From Bacteroidales bacterium UBA6207 (GTDB taxonomy: Bacteria; Bacteroidota; Bacteroidia; Bacteroidales; F082): a stretch of DNA of 39,512 bases. A program made the position numbers and the translations under genes. The notes beneath the pieces are model-generated. The model searched no databases. It saw only the letters and a list, made by a program, of their open reading frames with translations, and was not told where the DNA came from. The stretch spans positions 1 through 39,512 of the forward strand of contig DISP01000143.1 in assembly GCA_002421995.1 (NCBI GenBank). The letters are read 5' to 3'. Of this stretch, positions 25,945 through 34,756 are shown piece after piece. Numbering within the stretch: position 1 is the stretch's first letter; every line of letters starts with the position of its first letter.

Positions 25945-28293
25945 ATGAAACATTTTTTCGTTTTGTTTTTCGTTTTCTTGTTATTAAATGGAGCTTACGC
26001 ACAGGAGCAGGAAACGTATAGAAGAGTGCGTATCAAGCTGGAAGGAAAAGACTTGGCTTTGCTTGGTCAAGCAGGTATTGACCTTTCCGAAGGAATTTTT
26101 AAGGCCGGCGAATCTCTTCAAACCGATTTATCAGTCACCAACATTGCCCGCATTGAAGCAGCCGGGTTTGAAGTTGAAACCTTGATCAATGATGTTGCTG
26201 CTTATTATCAACAAAGATTTGACGAAGCAAGCGGGACAACAGGCCAACGTAATCCTGCTGATGAGTTTCCGGTGCCCGCCAATTGGGAATATGGCAGTAT
26301 GGGAGGATTCTATACCTATGATCAGGTGCTTGCGAAGCTTGATTTTATGGCTGCACAATGGCCTAACCTCATTTCGGTGCGTCAAGCCATTGATCCATTG
26401 AATCTTTCTCATCAGGGAAATCCTGTCTGGTGGGTAAAGATTAGTGACAATCCTGATATAAACGAAGACGAACCCGAAGTTTTATACACCTCGCTCATCC
26501 ATGCCAGAGAAGGAATTGGTGTTCAGCAAATGATTTATTTCATGCTGCATCTGCTCGAAAACTATGAAAGCAATCCTAACATCCATGCACTTGTAAACAA
26601 CCGGGAGCTTTATTTTGTGCCGGTTGTTAATCCTGACGGATACAAGTACAACCAGCAGACGAACCCGTCCGGTGGTGGAATGTGGCGCAAAAACAGGCGT
26701 AACAATGGAGGATCGTATGGCGTGGATTTAAACCGGAACTTTGGCTACAAATGGGGCTTGGACAACACAGGCTCATCACCTTATCCATCCGACGATACCT
26801 ATCGCGGGCCTTCACCATTCAGCGAACCTGAAACACAGAATTTGAAGAAATTTGTTGAAGAGCATCATTTTACTATTGCCTTGAATTACCATTCTTACAG
26901 TAATCTGCTGCTCTATCCCTGGGGTTATACGGATGTGCCTTGCCCTGATGATGCTATATTTCATACACATGCCACAATGATGACGCGCGACAACAATTAT
27001 ACATTTGGTCCGGCATGTACAACTATATATCCAACAAATGGAGGATCAGATGATTATATGTATGGAGACACTGAGACCAGAAACTCTGTCTTTGCTTACA
27101 CAGCCGAACTTGGTAGTTCATCTGATGGGTTTTGGCCATCAATGAACCGCATCATTCCACTTTGTCAGGAAAACATGATACAGAATATGTATGCTGCTTA
27201 TCTGGCCGGCGGCTTTGGAAAAATCTCTGATCTGTCAGAACCTATCATTGGTCAAAAAAACTTTAAGCTGCACTTTGGCCTGCAACGTGTCGGATTTGGT
27301 GAGTCAAACGGCTGGACTGTGCGAATCGTACCGGTTGATGATATAATTGTTGCTGTGGACGAGCCAGTGCAGATTGCATCGCTAAATATGTTTCAAACAA
27401 TTGAAGATTCAATAGGAATCACGTTGAATGACCAGATTCAGAGTGGTGCTGTTTTCAAATTTTTGCTTCAGCTCGACAATGGTGAGTATGTCATTAGCGA
27501 TACTATTACCAAGATGTTTGGAACAACAACCACCCTGCTCGATGATAACTGCAATCAACTAATCGGCTGGACATCAACAAACTGGGGAATATCCACCAGT
27601 TCTTTCGTTTCGGCTCCCGCTTCAATTACCGACTCACCATCGGGAAATTATGCCAGCAATGCAAACACATCCATCACGCTCACACAACCTGTTAATCTGC
27701 CTGAAACACCTTATGCAATGCTTAGCTATTGGGCTAAGTGGGAAATTGAGAAAGATTGGGATTATGTGCAGGTGCTCATCAAGCCCACAGGAACTTTTCA
27801 ATGGGTGCCTTTAACGGGTTTGTACACCATTCCCGGAGGAAGCAATCAATTGCCTGGTCAGCCTTTGTACGATGGAACATCTGGATGGGTCAAAGAGCAA
27901 ATTGATCTTACCCAGTATGCCGGCAGCTCATTCCAGCTGAAATTTGCGCTCTCAAGTGATGGCTCAGTGGTTGGAGATGGATTTTATTTCGACGATATCA
28001 AAGTGGTGATGCTTAATGTTGAAACTTCGATAGACGAAACAAAGACAAAGCCGGCATCTTTGAACCTGTTTCCGAATCCTGCAAACACTTCTGTTGTTTT
28101 AAGCACCGAGAAAGGATTCAAGCAAGGTGATCTGATTCAAATCGTTGATATGCAGGGTCGTGTACTTCTAAGCTATACCTCCGGTCACAGTACAACACAA
28201 ATTGAGCTGTCGGTATCAGAAATTCCTGCCGGAGTGTATCTTGTTCATCACCAGCAAAGTGGAAGTGTTCCTGCCCGCTTAATTATAAAATAG
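25945..28293 (+). CDS. Secreted M14 zinc carboxypeptidase with T9SS sorting domain
   Basis: From the ATG at 25945 the product is 782 residues, beginning with a signal peptide (1-20, ending AYAQ). An earlier in-frame start (25903) would add 14 residues before it. The M14 domain (about 118-410) has zinc ligands H186 and E189 (HAREG) and H316 (NYHSYSN), substrate-binding NPDGY and DLNRNFG, and catalytic E388 (YTAELG). A beta-sandwich domain (about 515-690, with LSYWAKWEIEKDWDYVQV and DGFYFDDIKV) resembles the jelly-roll modules of secreted peptidases. A T9SS C-terminal domain (about 705-782, LNLFPNPANTSV, GVYLVHH) ends it. Predicted to be cell-surface or secreted and to trim C-terminal residues; residue preference unknown. 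Confidence 0.93.
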   Translation: MKHFFVLFFVFLLLNGAYAQEQETYRRVRIKLEGKDLALLGQAGIDLSEGIFKAGESLQTDLSVTNIARIEAAGFEVETLINDVAAYYQQRFDEASGTTGQRNPADEFPVPANWEYGSMGGFYTYDQVLAKLDFMAAQWPNLISVRQAIDPLNLSHQGNPVWWVKISDNPDINEDEPEVLYTSLIHAREGIGVQQMIYFMLHLLENYESNPNIHALVNNRELYFVPVVNPDGYKYNQQTNPSGGGMWRKNRRNNGGSYGVDLNRNFGYKWGLDNTGSSPYPSDDTYRGPSPFSEPETQNLKKFVEEHHFTIALNYHSYSNLLLYPWGYTDVPCPDDAIFHTHATMMTRDNNYTFGPACTTIYPTNGGSDDYMYGDTETRNSVFAYTAELGSSSDGFWPSMNRIIPLCQENMIQNMYAAYLAGGFGKISDLSEPIIGQKNFKLHFGLQRVGFGESNGWTVRIVPVDDIIVAVDEPVQIASLNMFQTIEDSIGITLNDQIQSGAVFKFLLQLDNGEYVISDTITKMFGTTTTLLDDNCNQLIGWTSTNWGISTSSFVSAPASITDSPSGNYASNANTSITLTQPVNLPETPYAMLSYWAKWEIEKDWDYVQVLIKPTGTFQWVPLTGLYTIPGGSNQLPGQPLYDGTSGWVKEQIDLTQYAGSSFQLKFALSSDGSVVGDGFYFDDIKVVMLNVETSIDETKTKPASLNLFPNPANTSVVLSTEKGFKQGDLIQIVDMQGRVLLSYTSGHSTTQIELSVSEIPAGVYLVHHQQSGSVPARLIIK

Positions 28294-28304
28294 TGAATTA
28301 TTAG

Positions 28305-28340
28305 TCAAACCCTCTTTCTGTTACAGGGAAAAGGGTTTGA
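28305..28340 (+). terminator. Hairpin terminator of the carboxypeptidase gene
   Basis: A perfect 9-base-pair stem (TCAAACCCT / AGGGTTTGA) with an 18-base loop, 11 bases after the stop, followed by a T-rich stretch. Confidence 0.7.
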
Positions 28341-28421
28341 TTATTCTCATTGATCTGGCAATGAATTTTGCAAGCTTTTCTGAAAAAAATAGAGAAAAGC
28401 TGCGCACTGCACAATTTAATG

Positions 28422-28429
28422 TACCTTTG
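28422..28429 (+). promoter_or_regulatory. Predicted -7 element of corA
   Basis: TACCTTTG matches TAnnTTTG and lies 66 bases before the ATG at 28496 but inside the longer open frame, favouring the shorter protein. Confidence 0.4.
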
Positions 28430-28495
28430 GTGTCGCACATCCGGGGAGGGAACGGGTGGCATCAACCGAAGTTTAATTACTCTATTGGTCGGCCT

Positions 28496-29404
28496 ATGAT
28501 TGAAACGGTTAAAATGGGGAGATTGCGCTGGCACCACATCCACCAGCCTGTTGACAAAGATTTTGATTTTCTGCATGACAAATTTCATTTTCACCCTCTG
28601 GATATTGAAGACTGTAAGTCGTTGAACCAGCGGCCAAAAATTGATATTTATGATGACTATTATTTTTTAATCCTGCATTTCCCAAATTTTGACAAGCAAA
28701 ATCTTTTCATCAAGACAAAGGAGGTTAAGATTTTCTGGGGCGAAGATTATATAATCACCATCGAGAAAAACCCCTGGATCACAACACAAAAGTTTAATGA
28801 ATACAAGAAGATCGAGGAAAACGATGAAGATTTTGAGATAGGCACGTCGGATGCTTTGCTCTATAAGCTGATCGAGCGACTTATGTCGGAATCAATCTAC
28901 CTGTTGCGTAAAACCGGTCTTGATCTTGAACTTATTAACAGGGAGTTGTTTAACAGCAAACCGGTCAAAATCATTGAACGGATTTCTGTGACCCGAAAGA
29001 ACATAATTCTCATTAACACCATCTTCAAGCCTCAGCTCAGGCTGTTTCATAAGTTTGAGACAGGTCAGATAAGCGGTTTTGCCGACAATATGGAAGAGTA
29101 TTGGGGAAATATTCTCGACTACTACCAAAAAGTGTGGGATATGACCGAGGACTACGAAGATTTGATTGAAGGTCTTTCAAAAACCTTTGATTCAATGCAA
29201 ACAAACAAGACCAACGAAATCATGAAAATTCTGACATTGATTTCGGTCATTATACTTCCTCTCACGTTTATCACGAGTTTATATGGCATGAATGTGTTTT
29301 TGCCTATGCAAGATTTGCACATTGCCTTTTGGGTGCTTGTGATTGGAATGGGCGCACTCACAATCGGAATGATTTTTTACTTCAGGCGCCGTCGCTGGAT
29401 GTAG
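28496..29404 (+). CDS. corA: CorA-family magnesium/cobalt transporter
   Basis: From the ATG at 28496 the protein is 302 residues: a cytoplasmic alpha/beta domain and long stalk helix, then two C-terminal transmembrane helices joined by the YGMN loop (SLYGMNVFLPM), the selectivity signature of CorA channels. The open frame extends upstream to starts at 28361 (ATG) and 28337 (TTG), but homology to CorA begins at MIETVKMGRLRWHH and a promoter motif lies in the extension, so I prefer the shorter form. Its last 23 bases overlap the convergent DAHP synthase gene. Confidence 0.88.
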   Translation: MIETVKMGRLRWHHIHQPVDKDFDFLHDKFHFHPLDIEDCKSLNQRPKIDIYDDYYFLILHFPNFDKQNLFIKTKEVKIFWGEDYIITIEKNPWITTQKFNEYKKIEENDEDFEIGTSDALLYKLIERLMSESIYLLRKTGLDLELINRELFNSKPVKIIERISVTRKNIILINTIFKPQLRLFHKFETGQISGFADNMEEYWGNILDYYQKVWDMTEDYEDLIEGLSKTFDSMQTNKTNEIMKILTLISVIILPLTFITSLYGMNVFLPMQDLHIAFWVLVIGMGALTIGMIFYFRRRRWM

Positions 29405-30509
29405 AAGTTCTGGGTTCACCTGCTTCGACGGGGTGGAAAATTTTTTCTTGCTGGCCGATGCTGGCTTTATGTACAATTTCGAGCATTTGCAGCAGAAAAG
29501 CCTGATTCAAACCAAGATTTGTTCCGATGGACAGCCTGTCGTCGAGGATATGTTGCCAGCGTTTCAGCTGAAAAATCGAAAGGTTGTTTTGTTTTTTATA
29601 CCGACCGATTTCATCAATTATCTCCATACGCTTTGCAAGCAATTGCAGCAATTCACCATCAAGTTTGTCAATCTCGGTCCGGAGTTTTTCGAGGGTGATG
29701 TCGAAACCACTGTAATTGTGGTGTTTGCGCACCTTCAGATTGTTGATTAAAAGCTTTAGGTCGCCGGGTTTTATTTGTTGCGCAGCATCAGTTTTTGCGC
29801 TATCCGGATCGAAATGACTTTCAATCATCAGGCCATCGGTATCAAGATCAAGGGCTTTTTGAGCTATCACAGCCAAAGTAGAACGCTTTCCACTGATATG
29901 ACTAATATCGGTAATTATAGGAATTTCAGGCAATAAGCGCTTCAATTCGATTGGTATTTCCCACATCGGGGCATTTCGGTAAGGCGATTTGGCAAAGTAA
30001 TGAAAGCCCCTGTGGATGGCAGCCAGATCGGTGATTCCCACTTTGTGGAAGCGCTCGATGGCGCCCAGCCACAACTTAAGATCAGGTGTAACAGGGTTTT
30101 TTATAAAAACAGGAATGTTGATGCCTTTCATGGTTTCGGCGAGTTCCTGCACCGAAAAGGGGTTCACAACGGTGCGGGCTCCAATCCACACAGCATCAAT
30201 CTGATGTTTCAATGCCTGTTCAATATGCGAGGGTTTTGCAACCTCAATCATCAGGCGAAATCCGGTTAATTCTTTCACCTTTTGCATCAGATTCAAGCCC
30301 TGAGCACCCAGTCCTTCGAAATCACCCGGTCGTGTTCGTGGTTTCCATATGCCTGCCCTGAAATAGTCGAGCCGTGGCAATTCTTTCAACCCCAATGCAG
30401 TATTGATTAATTGTTCCTCGCTCTCAGCACTGCATGGGCCACTGATTATCATGGGTGCAAAACTGTTTTCTGCCGTCTGATTCTCCTCTCCGGGACTATT
30501 CAACTTCAT
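29382..30509 (-). CDS. Bifunctional DAHP synthase/type II chorismate mutase
   Basis: A 375-residue fusion enzyme. Residues about 18-262 are a KDO8P-like DAHP synthase (ISGPCSAES with C26; GIWKPRTRPGDFEG), condensing phosphoenolpyruvate and erythrose 4-phosphate, first step of aromatic amino acid synthesis. Residues about 270-360 are an AroQ chorismate mutase (LEKLRTEIDKLDGELLQLL, RMEIIDEIGRYKK), converting chorismate to prephenate. This fusion order is typical of Bacteroidota, where the mutase part may also sense prephenate for feedback. A -7 element lies just upstream. Confidence 0.93.
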   Translation of the reverse strand: MKLNSPGEENQTAENSFAPMIISGPCSAESEEQLINTALGLKELPRLDYFRAGIWKPRTRPGDFEGLGAQGLNLMQKVKELTGFRLMIEVAKPSHIEQALKHQIDAVWIGARTVVNPFSVQELAETMKGINIPVFIKNPVTPDLKLWLGAIERFHKVGITDLAAIHRGFHYFAKSPYRNAPMWEIPIELKRLLPEIPIITDISHISGKRSTLAVIAQKALDLDTDGLMIESHFDPDSAKTDAAQQIKPGDLKLLINNLKVRKHHNYSGFDITLEKLRTEIDKLDGELLQLLAKRMEIIDEIGRYKKQNNLSIFQLKRWQHILDDRLSIGTNLGLNQAFLLQMLEIVHKASIGQQEKIFHPVEAGEPRTSTSSDGA

Positions 30510-30740
30510 GGGTTTTTGTCAGCAACAAAGGTAATGATACCTTTTGTTTTTTTACTTTTATTACAACAACTCATAAAACAAGTGATACGCGTATATGTTT
30601 TTAATCAGCTATTCAATTATCAATGGCAAATATGTAATCAACTGAAATACAATATCAAAGAATTTAATTTTCAGAATTTTGAACCAAGCAAAGCGCTTTT
30701 TTTGTTTTTTTGTAAACTTTTCAACAAAATCCGAAAACAC
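30510..30740. other. A/T-rich divergent intergenic region and asnS leader
   Basis: 231 bases between the DAHP synthase and asnS starts. It holds the minus-strand -7 element and, near 30690-30720, AAAGCGCTTT followed by runs of T, a weak terminator-like or attenuator-like element before the asnS GTG. No convincing coding sequence; the open frame through it is an upstream extension of asnS with low-complexity composition. Confidence 0.4.
30526..30533 (-). promoter_or_regulatory. Predicted -7 element of the DAHP synthase gene
   Basis: On the minus strand TACCTTTG matches TAnnTTTG, 16 bases before the ATG at 30509. Confidence 0.5.
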
Positions 30741-32180
30741 GTGAGACGTACTGAAATTAAAGAAGCGCTCCTGAGTGAAAACTTTGAGCTGGAAATGAAT
30801 GTGAAAGGCTGGGTGCGAACAAAACGCGCAAGCAAGAATGTAGCTTTTATAGCCTTGAATGACGGTTCAACCATACACAATCTGCAATTGGTTGTGGATC
30901 TGGAGAAAATCCCCGAAGAAGCACTGGCGCTCATGCACACGAGCGCTGCAGTGTCAGCCACAGGTCATCTTGTTCCTTCGGCCGGAAGTGGTCAGCGCGT
31001 TGAGCTTTCGGTAAATTCTATTGAATTGCTTGGCGAAGCAAACCCTGATGAATATCCGCTACAACCTAAAAAGCATTCACTTGAATTTCTGCGCGAAAAG
31101 GCTCATCTTCGCTTCCGAACCAATACGTTTGGAGCCGTCAGCCGAATCCGTCACGCGATGATTTTTGCAATTCATAAGTTTTTCAACGATAAGGGATTTT
31201 ATAATATACACACGCCGATCATTACAGCCTCTGATGCCGAAGGTGCCGGAGAAATGTTTCAGGTTACAACTCTAAAGCTTGATAATCTTCCTTTAAACGA
31301 ACAAAAGGAAATTGACTTCAAGCAAGATTTCTTTGGTCGCTCTGCCAACCTTACGGTGAGCGGGCAGCTTGAAGCAGAGCTTGCCGCCCTGGCTTTGTCA
31401 AAGGTTTACACATTTGGACCTACTTTCAGGGCCGAAAATTCAAACACATCGCGCCATCTGGCCGAATTTTGGATGATAGAGCCTGAAGTAGCTTTCTTTG
31501 ATATCCATGATGATATGGATCTGGCTGAAGAAATGCTTAAATACCTCATTCGCTACGCTTTGGAGAACTGTAAGGATGACTTGAATTTCCTTAGTAAGCG
31601 TCTCGAAGAAGAAGAGAAGAACAAAAAAGCTGATGAAAAATCAATGGAACTTATCAGTAAACTCAATTTTGTGCTCGAAAACCCTTTTGAAAGAATAACC
31701 TACACCGAAGCCATTGACATCTTAAAGAATTCGAACCACAATAAAAAAGGTAAATTCAGCTATCCGATTGAAAAATGGGGCGCCGACCTGCAATCAGAAC
31801 ACGAACGCTATCTCGTTGAAAAACACTTCAGGAAACCGGTAATTTTGACTGATTATCCGAAAGACATCAAAGCGTTTTATATGAAGCAAAATGATGATGG
31901 AACAACGGTACGGGCCATGGATGTTTTGTTTCCGGGCATCGGCGAGATCATCGGTGGTTCGCAGCGCGAAGAACGCTATGACAAGCTACTGCAACGTATG
32001 GAAGAAATGCATGTTGAGCCGGAAGGTCTGTGGTGGTATCTTGAAACAAGGAAGTTCGGAACAGTTCCTCATGCCGGCTTTGGGCTCGGCTTTGAGCGCC
32101 TGATGCTTTTTGTAACCGGAATGGGCAATATCCGCGATGTGATTCCTTTTCCGCGAACACCACAAAACTGTGAGTTCTAG
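30741..32180 (+). CDS. asnS: Asparaginyl-tRNA synthetase
   Basis: A class IIb synthetase, 479 residues from the GTG at 30741 (RRTEIKEALL). The anticodon-binding OB fold is at about 12-105 (VKGWVRTKRASKNVAFIALNDG); class II motif 2 is TFGPTFRAENSNTSRHLAEF and motif 3 is GFGLGFERLMLFVTGM, with NIRDVIPFPRTPQNCEF at the C-terminus. The open frame continues 110 codons upstream but that part is A/T-rich without homology; GTG fits the usual length. Confidence 0.94.
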   Translation: MRRTEIKEALLSENFELEMNVKGWVRTKRASKNVAFIALNDGSTIHNLQLVVDLEKIPEEALALMHTSAAVSATGHLVPSAGSGQRVELSVNSIELLGEANPDEYPLQPKKHSLEFLREKAHLRFRTNTFGAVSRIRHAMIFAIHKFFNDKGFYNIHTPIITASDAEGAGEMFQVTTLKLDNLPLNEQKEIDFKQDFFGRSANLTVSGQLEAELAALALSKVYTFGPTFRAENSNTSRHLAEFWMIEPEVAFFDIHDDMDLAEEMLKYLIRYALENCKDDLNFLSKRLEEEEKNKKADEKSMELISKLNFVLENPFERITYTEAIDILKNSNHNKKGKFSYPIEKWGADLQSEHERYLVEKHFRKPVILTDYPKDIKAFYMKQNDDGTTVRAMDVLFPGIGEIIGGSQREERYDKLLQRMEEMHVEPEGLWWYLETRKFGTVPHAGFGLGFERLMLFVTGMGNIRDVIPFPRTPQNCEF

Positions 32181-32195
32181 TACCTGTGAAGTTCG

Positions 32196-32256
32196 TTCAT
32201 AATCATCTTAAATCGGCATGATTTTGGTAAAACACATTTAAGATGTTAATTATGAA
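32196..32256. repeat. Long inverted repeat between asnS and rpoN
   Basis: TTCATAATCATCTTAAAT is repeated inverted as ATTTAAGATG followed by ATTATGAA, around a 22-base loop, with a 3-base bulge (TTA) replacing nothing on the left. It could end asnS transcription (T-rich sequence follows at 32279-32288) or lie in the rpoN leader. Confidence 0.55.
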
Positions 32257-32365
32257 TAAGTTAAAATTCATTGAATAGTTTTTTTTGTAATTCAGAAAAT
32301 TTTTATTGTAAATTCGTGATGGAATTCTGGCCATATTGCCAGTCGGAACAGATATTTTAGTGCTT

Positions 32366-33856
32366 ATGCTCAATCAAAGGCTACAACAAAAACTTCTTCA
32401 GAAGCTTTCTCCTCAGCAAATCTTGCTGATGAAGCTGTTGCAGATACCTTCAATGGCACTGGAGCAGCGCATTAAACAGGAGATTGAAGAAAATCCCGCC
32501 CTTGAACTGGAAGAAGGCTCAGAGTTGCCCGAAGCCGAGCAGGAAGAAACGGATTACAGCGATGATGGCGATTACGATGAGGACGAACACGATGATTATG
32601 ATGAAAGTGATGATGAGTTCACCTTTGATGATTACATTGCTGATGACGATGACGAAATTCCGGATTACAAAACGAGCATCAACAACAGCAGCCCTGACGA
32701 CGCCAACTACGATATTCCTTTTGCAAGTTCAGACAGTTTTCAGGAGCTTTTGATACAGCAACTTGGATACAGAAAACTTGATGAACGAAAGGTAAAGATA
32801 GGGACATATATCATTGGCAATCTCGATGATTCGGGCTATCTGTCACGTCCATTGGATGCAATGGCCGACGATTTATTGTTTGGTATGAATCTCAAAACCA
32901 ACCGTAAGGAACTGGCAGAGGTGCTGGCGATAATTCAGGAGTTTGATCCGCCGGGAGTTGGTGCCCGAAACCTGCAGGAATGTCTGATGCTGCAATTGAT
33001 TCGTCTTCAATCCGAAGAGCTGGATAAGGATTACAGTCTTCCGATAATGATCATTGACAGGTTTTTCAATGAATTTACGAAAAAGCATTACGACAAGATC
33101 ATCAAGCGTGCCGAAATCACCGAGGAGGAGCTCAAAGAAGCATTAAACGAGATATTAAAACTCAATCCCAAGCCTGGTGGAAGCGTTTCTGATTCTGCAA
33201 GAGAGAATCAATATATCATCCCGGATTTTATTATCCATATCAATGATGGGGAGCTTGAGCTAAGCCTCAGCAGCAGGAATATGCCTGAGTTGAGGGTGAG
33301 TAAAACCTATGGCGAAATGCTAGAAATGCTGGCAGAAAGCAAGAAAAGCCGCTCCGAAAAGGAAGCGCTGGTGTTTATCAAACAGAAAATTGATTCGGCC
33401 AAATGGTTTATTGATGCCATACAGCAACGCCAAAATACGCTTTACGGAACCATGGCAGCCATCATGGAATACCAGCGTGCCTATTTTCTCAGTGGAGACG
33501 AAACCACGCTTCGACCAATGATTCTGAAAGATATTGCCGAAGTGGTTGGACTAGATATTTCAACCATCTCGCGGGTTGCCAACAGCAAATACGTGCAAAC
33601 ACCATTTGGCACTTTTCTTTTGAAAAGTTTCTTTAGCGAAAGCATGCAAATGGATGATGGCGAGGAGGTTTCGACGCGTGAAATCAAGAAGATTTTAAGT
33701 GATTGTATCGAAGCAGAAGTGAAGGACAAACCACTCACCGATGAGCAGCTGACACTCATTCTAAAAGACAAAGGTTATAACATCGCCCGCCGAACGGTTG
33801 CCAAATACCGTGAACAGCTTAATATTCCCGTTGCCAGGCTTAGAAAAGAACTTTAG
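32366..33856 (+). CDS. rpoN: RNA polymerase sigma-54 factor
   Basis: A 496-residue RpoN. Region I (1-48, glutamine- and leucine-rich, QRLQQKLLQKLSPQQILLMK) interacts with activators; region II is very acidic (28 Asp/Glu among residues 51-100); the core-binding domain follows (about 120-310); the DNA-binding part ends in the RpoN box ARRTVAKYRE (about 474-483). The ATG at 32366 is preferred over an upstream TTG in frame at 32336. The NtrC-type activator in this window would act through it. The next gene starts one base after the stop. Confidence 0.95.
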   Translation: MLNQRLQQKLLQKLSPQQILLMKLLQIPSMALEQRIKQEIEENPALELEEGSELPEAEQEETDYSDDGDYDEDEHDDYDESDDEFTFDDYIADDDDEIPDYKTSINNSSPDDANYDIPFASSDSFQELLIQQLGYRKLDERKVKIGTYIIGNLDDSGYLSRPLDAMADDLLFGMNLKTNRKELAEVLAIIQEFDPPGVGARNLQECLMLQLIRLQSEELDKDYSLPIMIIDRFFNEFTKKHYDKIIKRAEITEEELKEALNEILKLNPKPGGSVSDSARENQYIIPDFIIHINDGELELSLSSRNMPELRVSKTYGEMLEMLAESKKSRSEKEALVFIKQKIDSAKWFIDAIQQRQNTLYGTMAAIMEYQRAYFLSGDETTLRPMILKDIAEVVGLDISTISRVANSKYVQTPFGTFLLKSFFSESMQMDDGEEVSTREIKKILSDCIEAEVKDKPLTDEQLTLILKDKGYNIARRTVAKYREQLNIPVARLRKEL

Positions 33857-33857
33857 A

Positions 33858-34493
33858 ATGATTGATCCGAATCGTTTTGAAACAAGGATTTCCAAAGTTG
33901 TTTCCATCTTATTTCACCCGCTTTTGATGCCTTCGTGGGCCTATTTATCAATCGTGTTTTTTGGCGATCCGGTGCAGCATGAACAGGATTATCTTTGGCT
34001 TCTGATATATGGATTTTATATCAACCTGCTCACTTTTGTTTTTCCGGTTGCTGTTTTTTTATTGATGCTGCGATTTGGTTTGATCAGCGCACTCGAGATG
34101 CCCGGCCGGCATGAGCGTAATGTGCCAATACTGATAACAGCTGTCTTTTTTTATATGCTGTTTCATTTTTCACGCAATTGGGAAATTGATCCTGTTTTTG
34201 GTTTGTATATGCTTGGTGCAACGATTCTGAGCCTCGTTGCAATGCTCATCAACTATTGGTGGAAAATAAGTCTGCACGCCATTGGAGCCGGCGGACTTTT
34301 GGGTGCAATTTCAACCTTGACTTACTTCTTGAATCCGGCTTATTTTCAGCTCGTCCCCCTTGTTGTAATTTTTACGGGTGTGATCGCTTTTTCACGTTTG
34401 AAACTTAAAACACATTCGCAATCAGAAGTTTACGCCGGACTATTGTTGGGATTTAGTGTGATTTTTTCGCTTTTTGCAGCGATGGTTGGTTGA
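33858..34493 (+). CDS. PAP2-like integral membrane protein
   Basis: A 211-residue membrane protein with about six hydrophobic segments. Its spacing of SLHAIGAGG and, further on, SRLKLKTHSQSEVYAGLLLG resembles motifs 2 and 3 of PAP2 phosphatases, including the H-x3-[DE]V-x2-G pattern, but the SGH of motif 2 is SLH and motif 1 is unclear. So it may be a diverged or inactive PAP2 protein. The ATG is one base after the rpoN stop, so translation is probably coupled to rpoN, though a functional link is unknown. Confidence 0.75.
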   Translation: MIDPNRFETRISKVVSILFHPLLMPSWAYLSIVFFGDPVQHEQDYLWLLIYGFYINLLTFVFPVAVFLLMLRFGLISALEMPGRHERNVPILITAVFFYMLFHFSRNWEIDPVFGLYMLGATILSLVAMLINYWWKISLHAIGAGGLLGAISTLTYFLNPAYFQLVPLVVIFTGVIAFSRLKLKTHSQSEVYAGLLLGFSVIFSLFAAMVG

Positions 34494-34681
34494 TTGCTTT
34501 ATGCTTACATCTGATTTATAATCTGAATCTTTATCATTTGTAAATCGAAGTGCTTTTCGGCAGGCTCTGTTTTGTGTCTGTCCAAAATGCCTGAAGCTTT
34601 AGCTTTGAATTCGAAAGCGCGCATGCAAAGAATGGAATGTCTGGAGGTTGCTAATGTAAATAATTGACATGAATTACATGC
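34494..34681. other. Non-coding stretch between convergent genes
   Basis: No plausible gene. The stretch after the PAP2-like gene is A/T-rich and leads into the bidirectional terminator at 34682-34719. Confidence 0.5.
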
Positions 34682-34719
34682 AAAAAGAAGCTGTCTGACT
34701 ATGCAAGCAGCTTCTTTTT
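34682..34719. terminator. Bidirectional intrinsic terminator
   Basis: A perfect 12-base-pair stem (AAAAAGAAGCTG / CAGCTTCTTTTT) with a 14-base loop and T-rich ends in both directions, between the convergent PAP2-like and beta-barrel genes. Confidence 0.85.
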
Positions 34720-34756
34720 ATATTAATAGCAATAAGCCAGCTAAACGATGCAATTG

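Noticed and set aside
28337..28495. N-terminal extension of CorA
   Set aside because: It overlaps the upstream terminator and contains a promoter motif; CorA similarity begins at the ATG at 28496.
30411..30740. 110-codon N-terminal extension of asparaginyl-tRNA synthetase
   Set aside because: It is hydrophobic low-complexity sequence overlapping the divergent gene, without synthetase homology; a GTG start gives the normal length.
30510..30740. T-box or other riboswitch before asnS
   Set aside because: No T-box sequence or specifier stem is seen, and T-boxes are not expected in this phylum.
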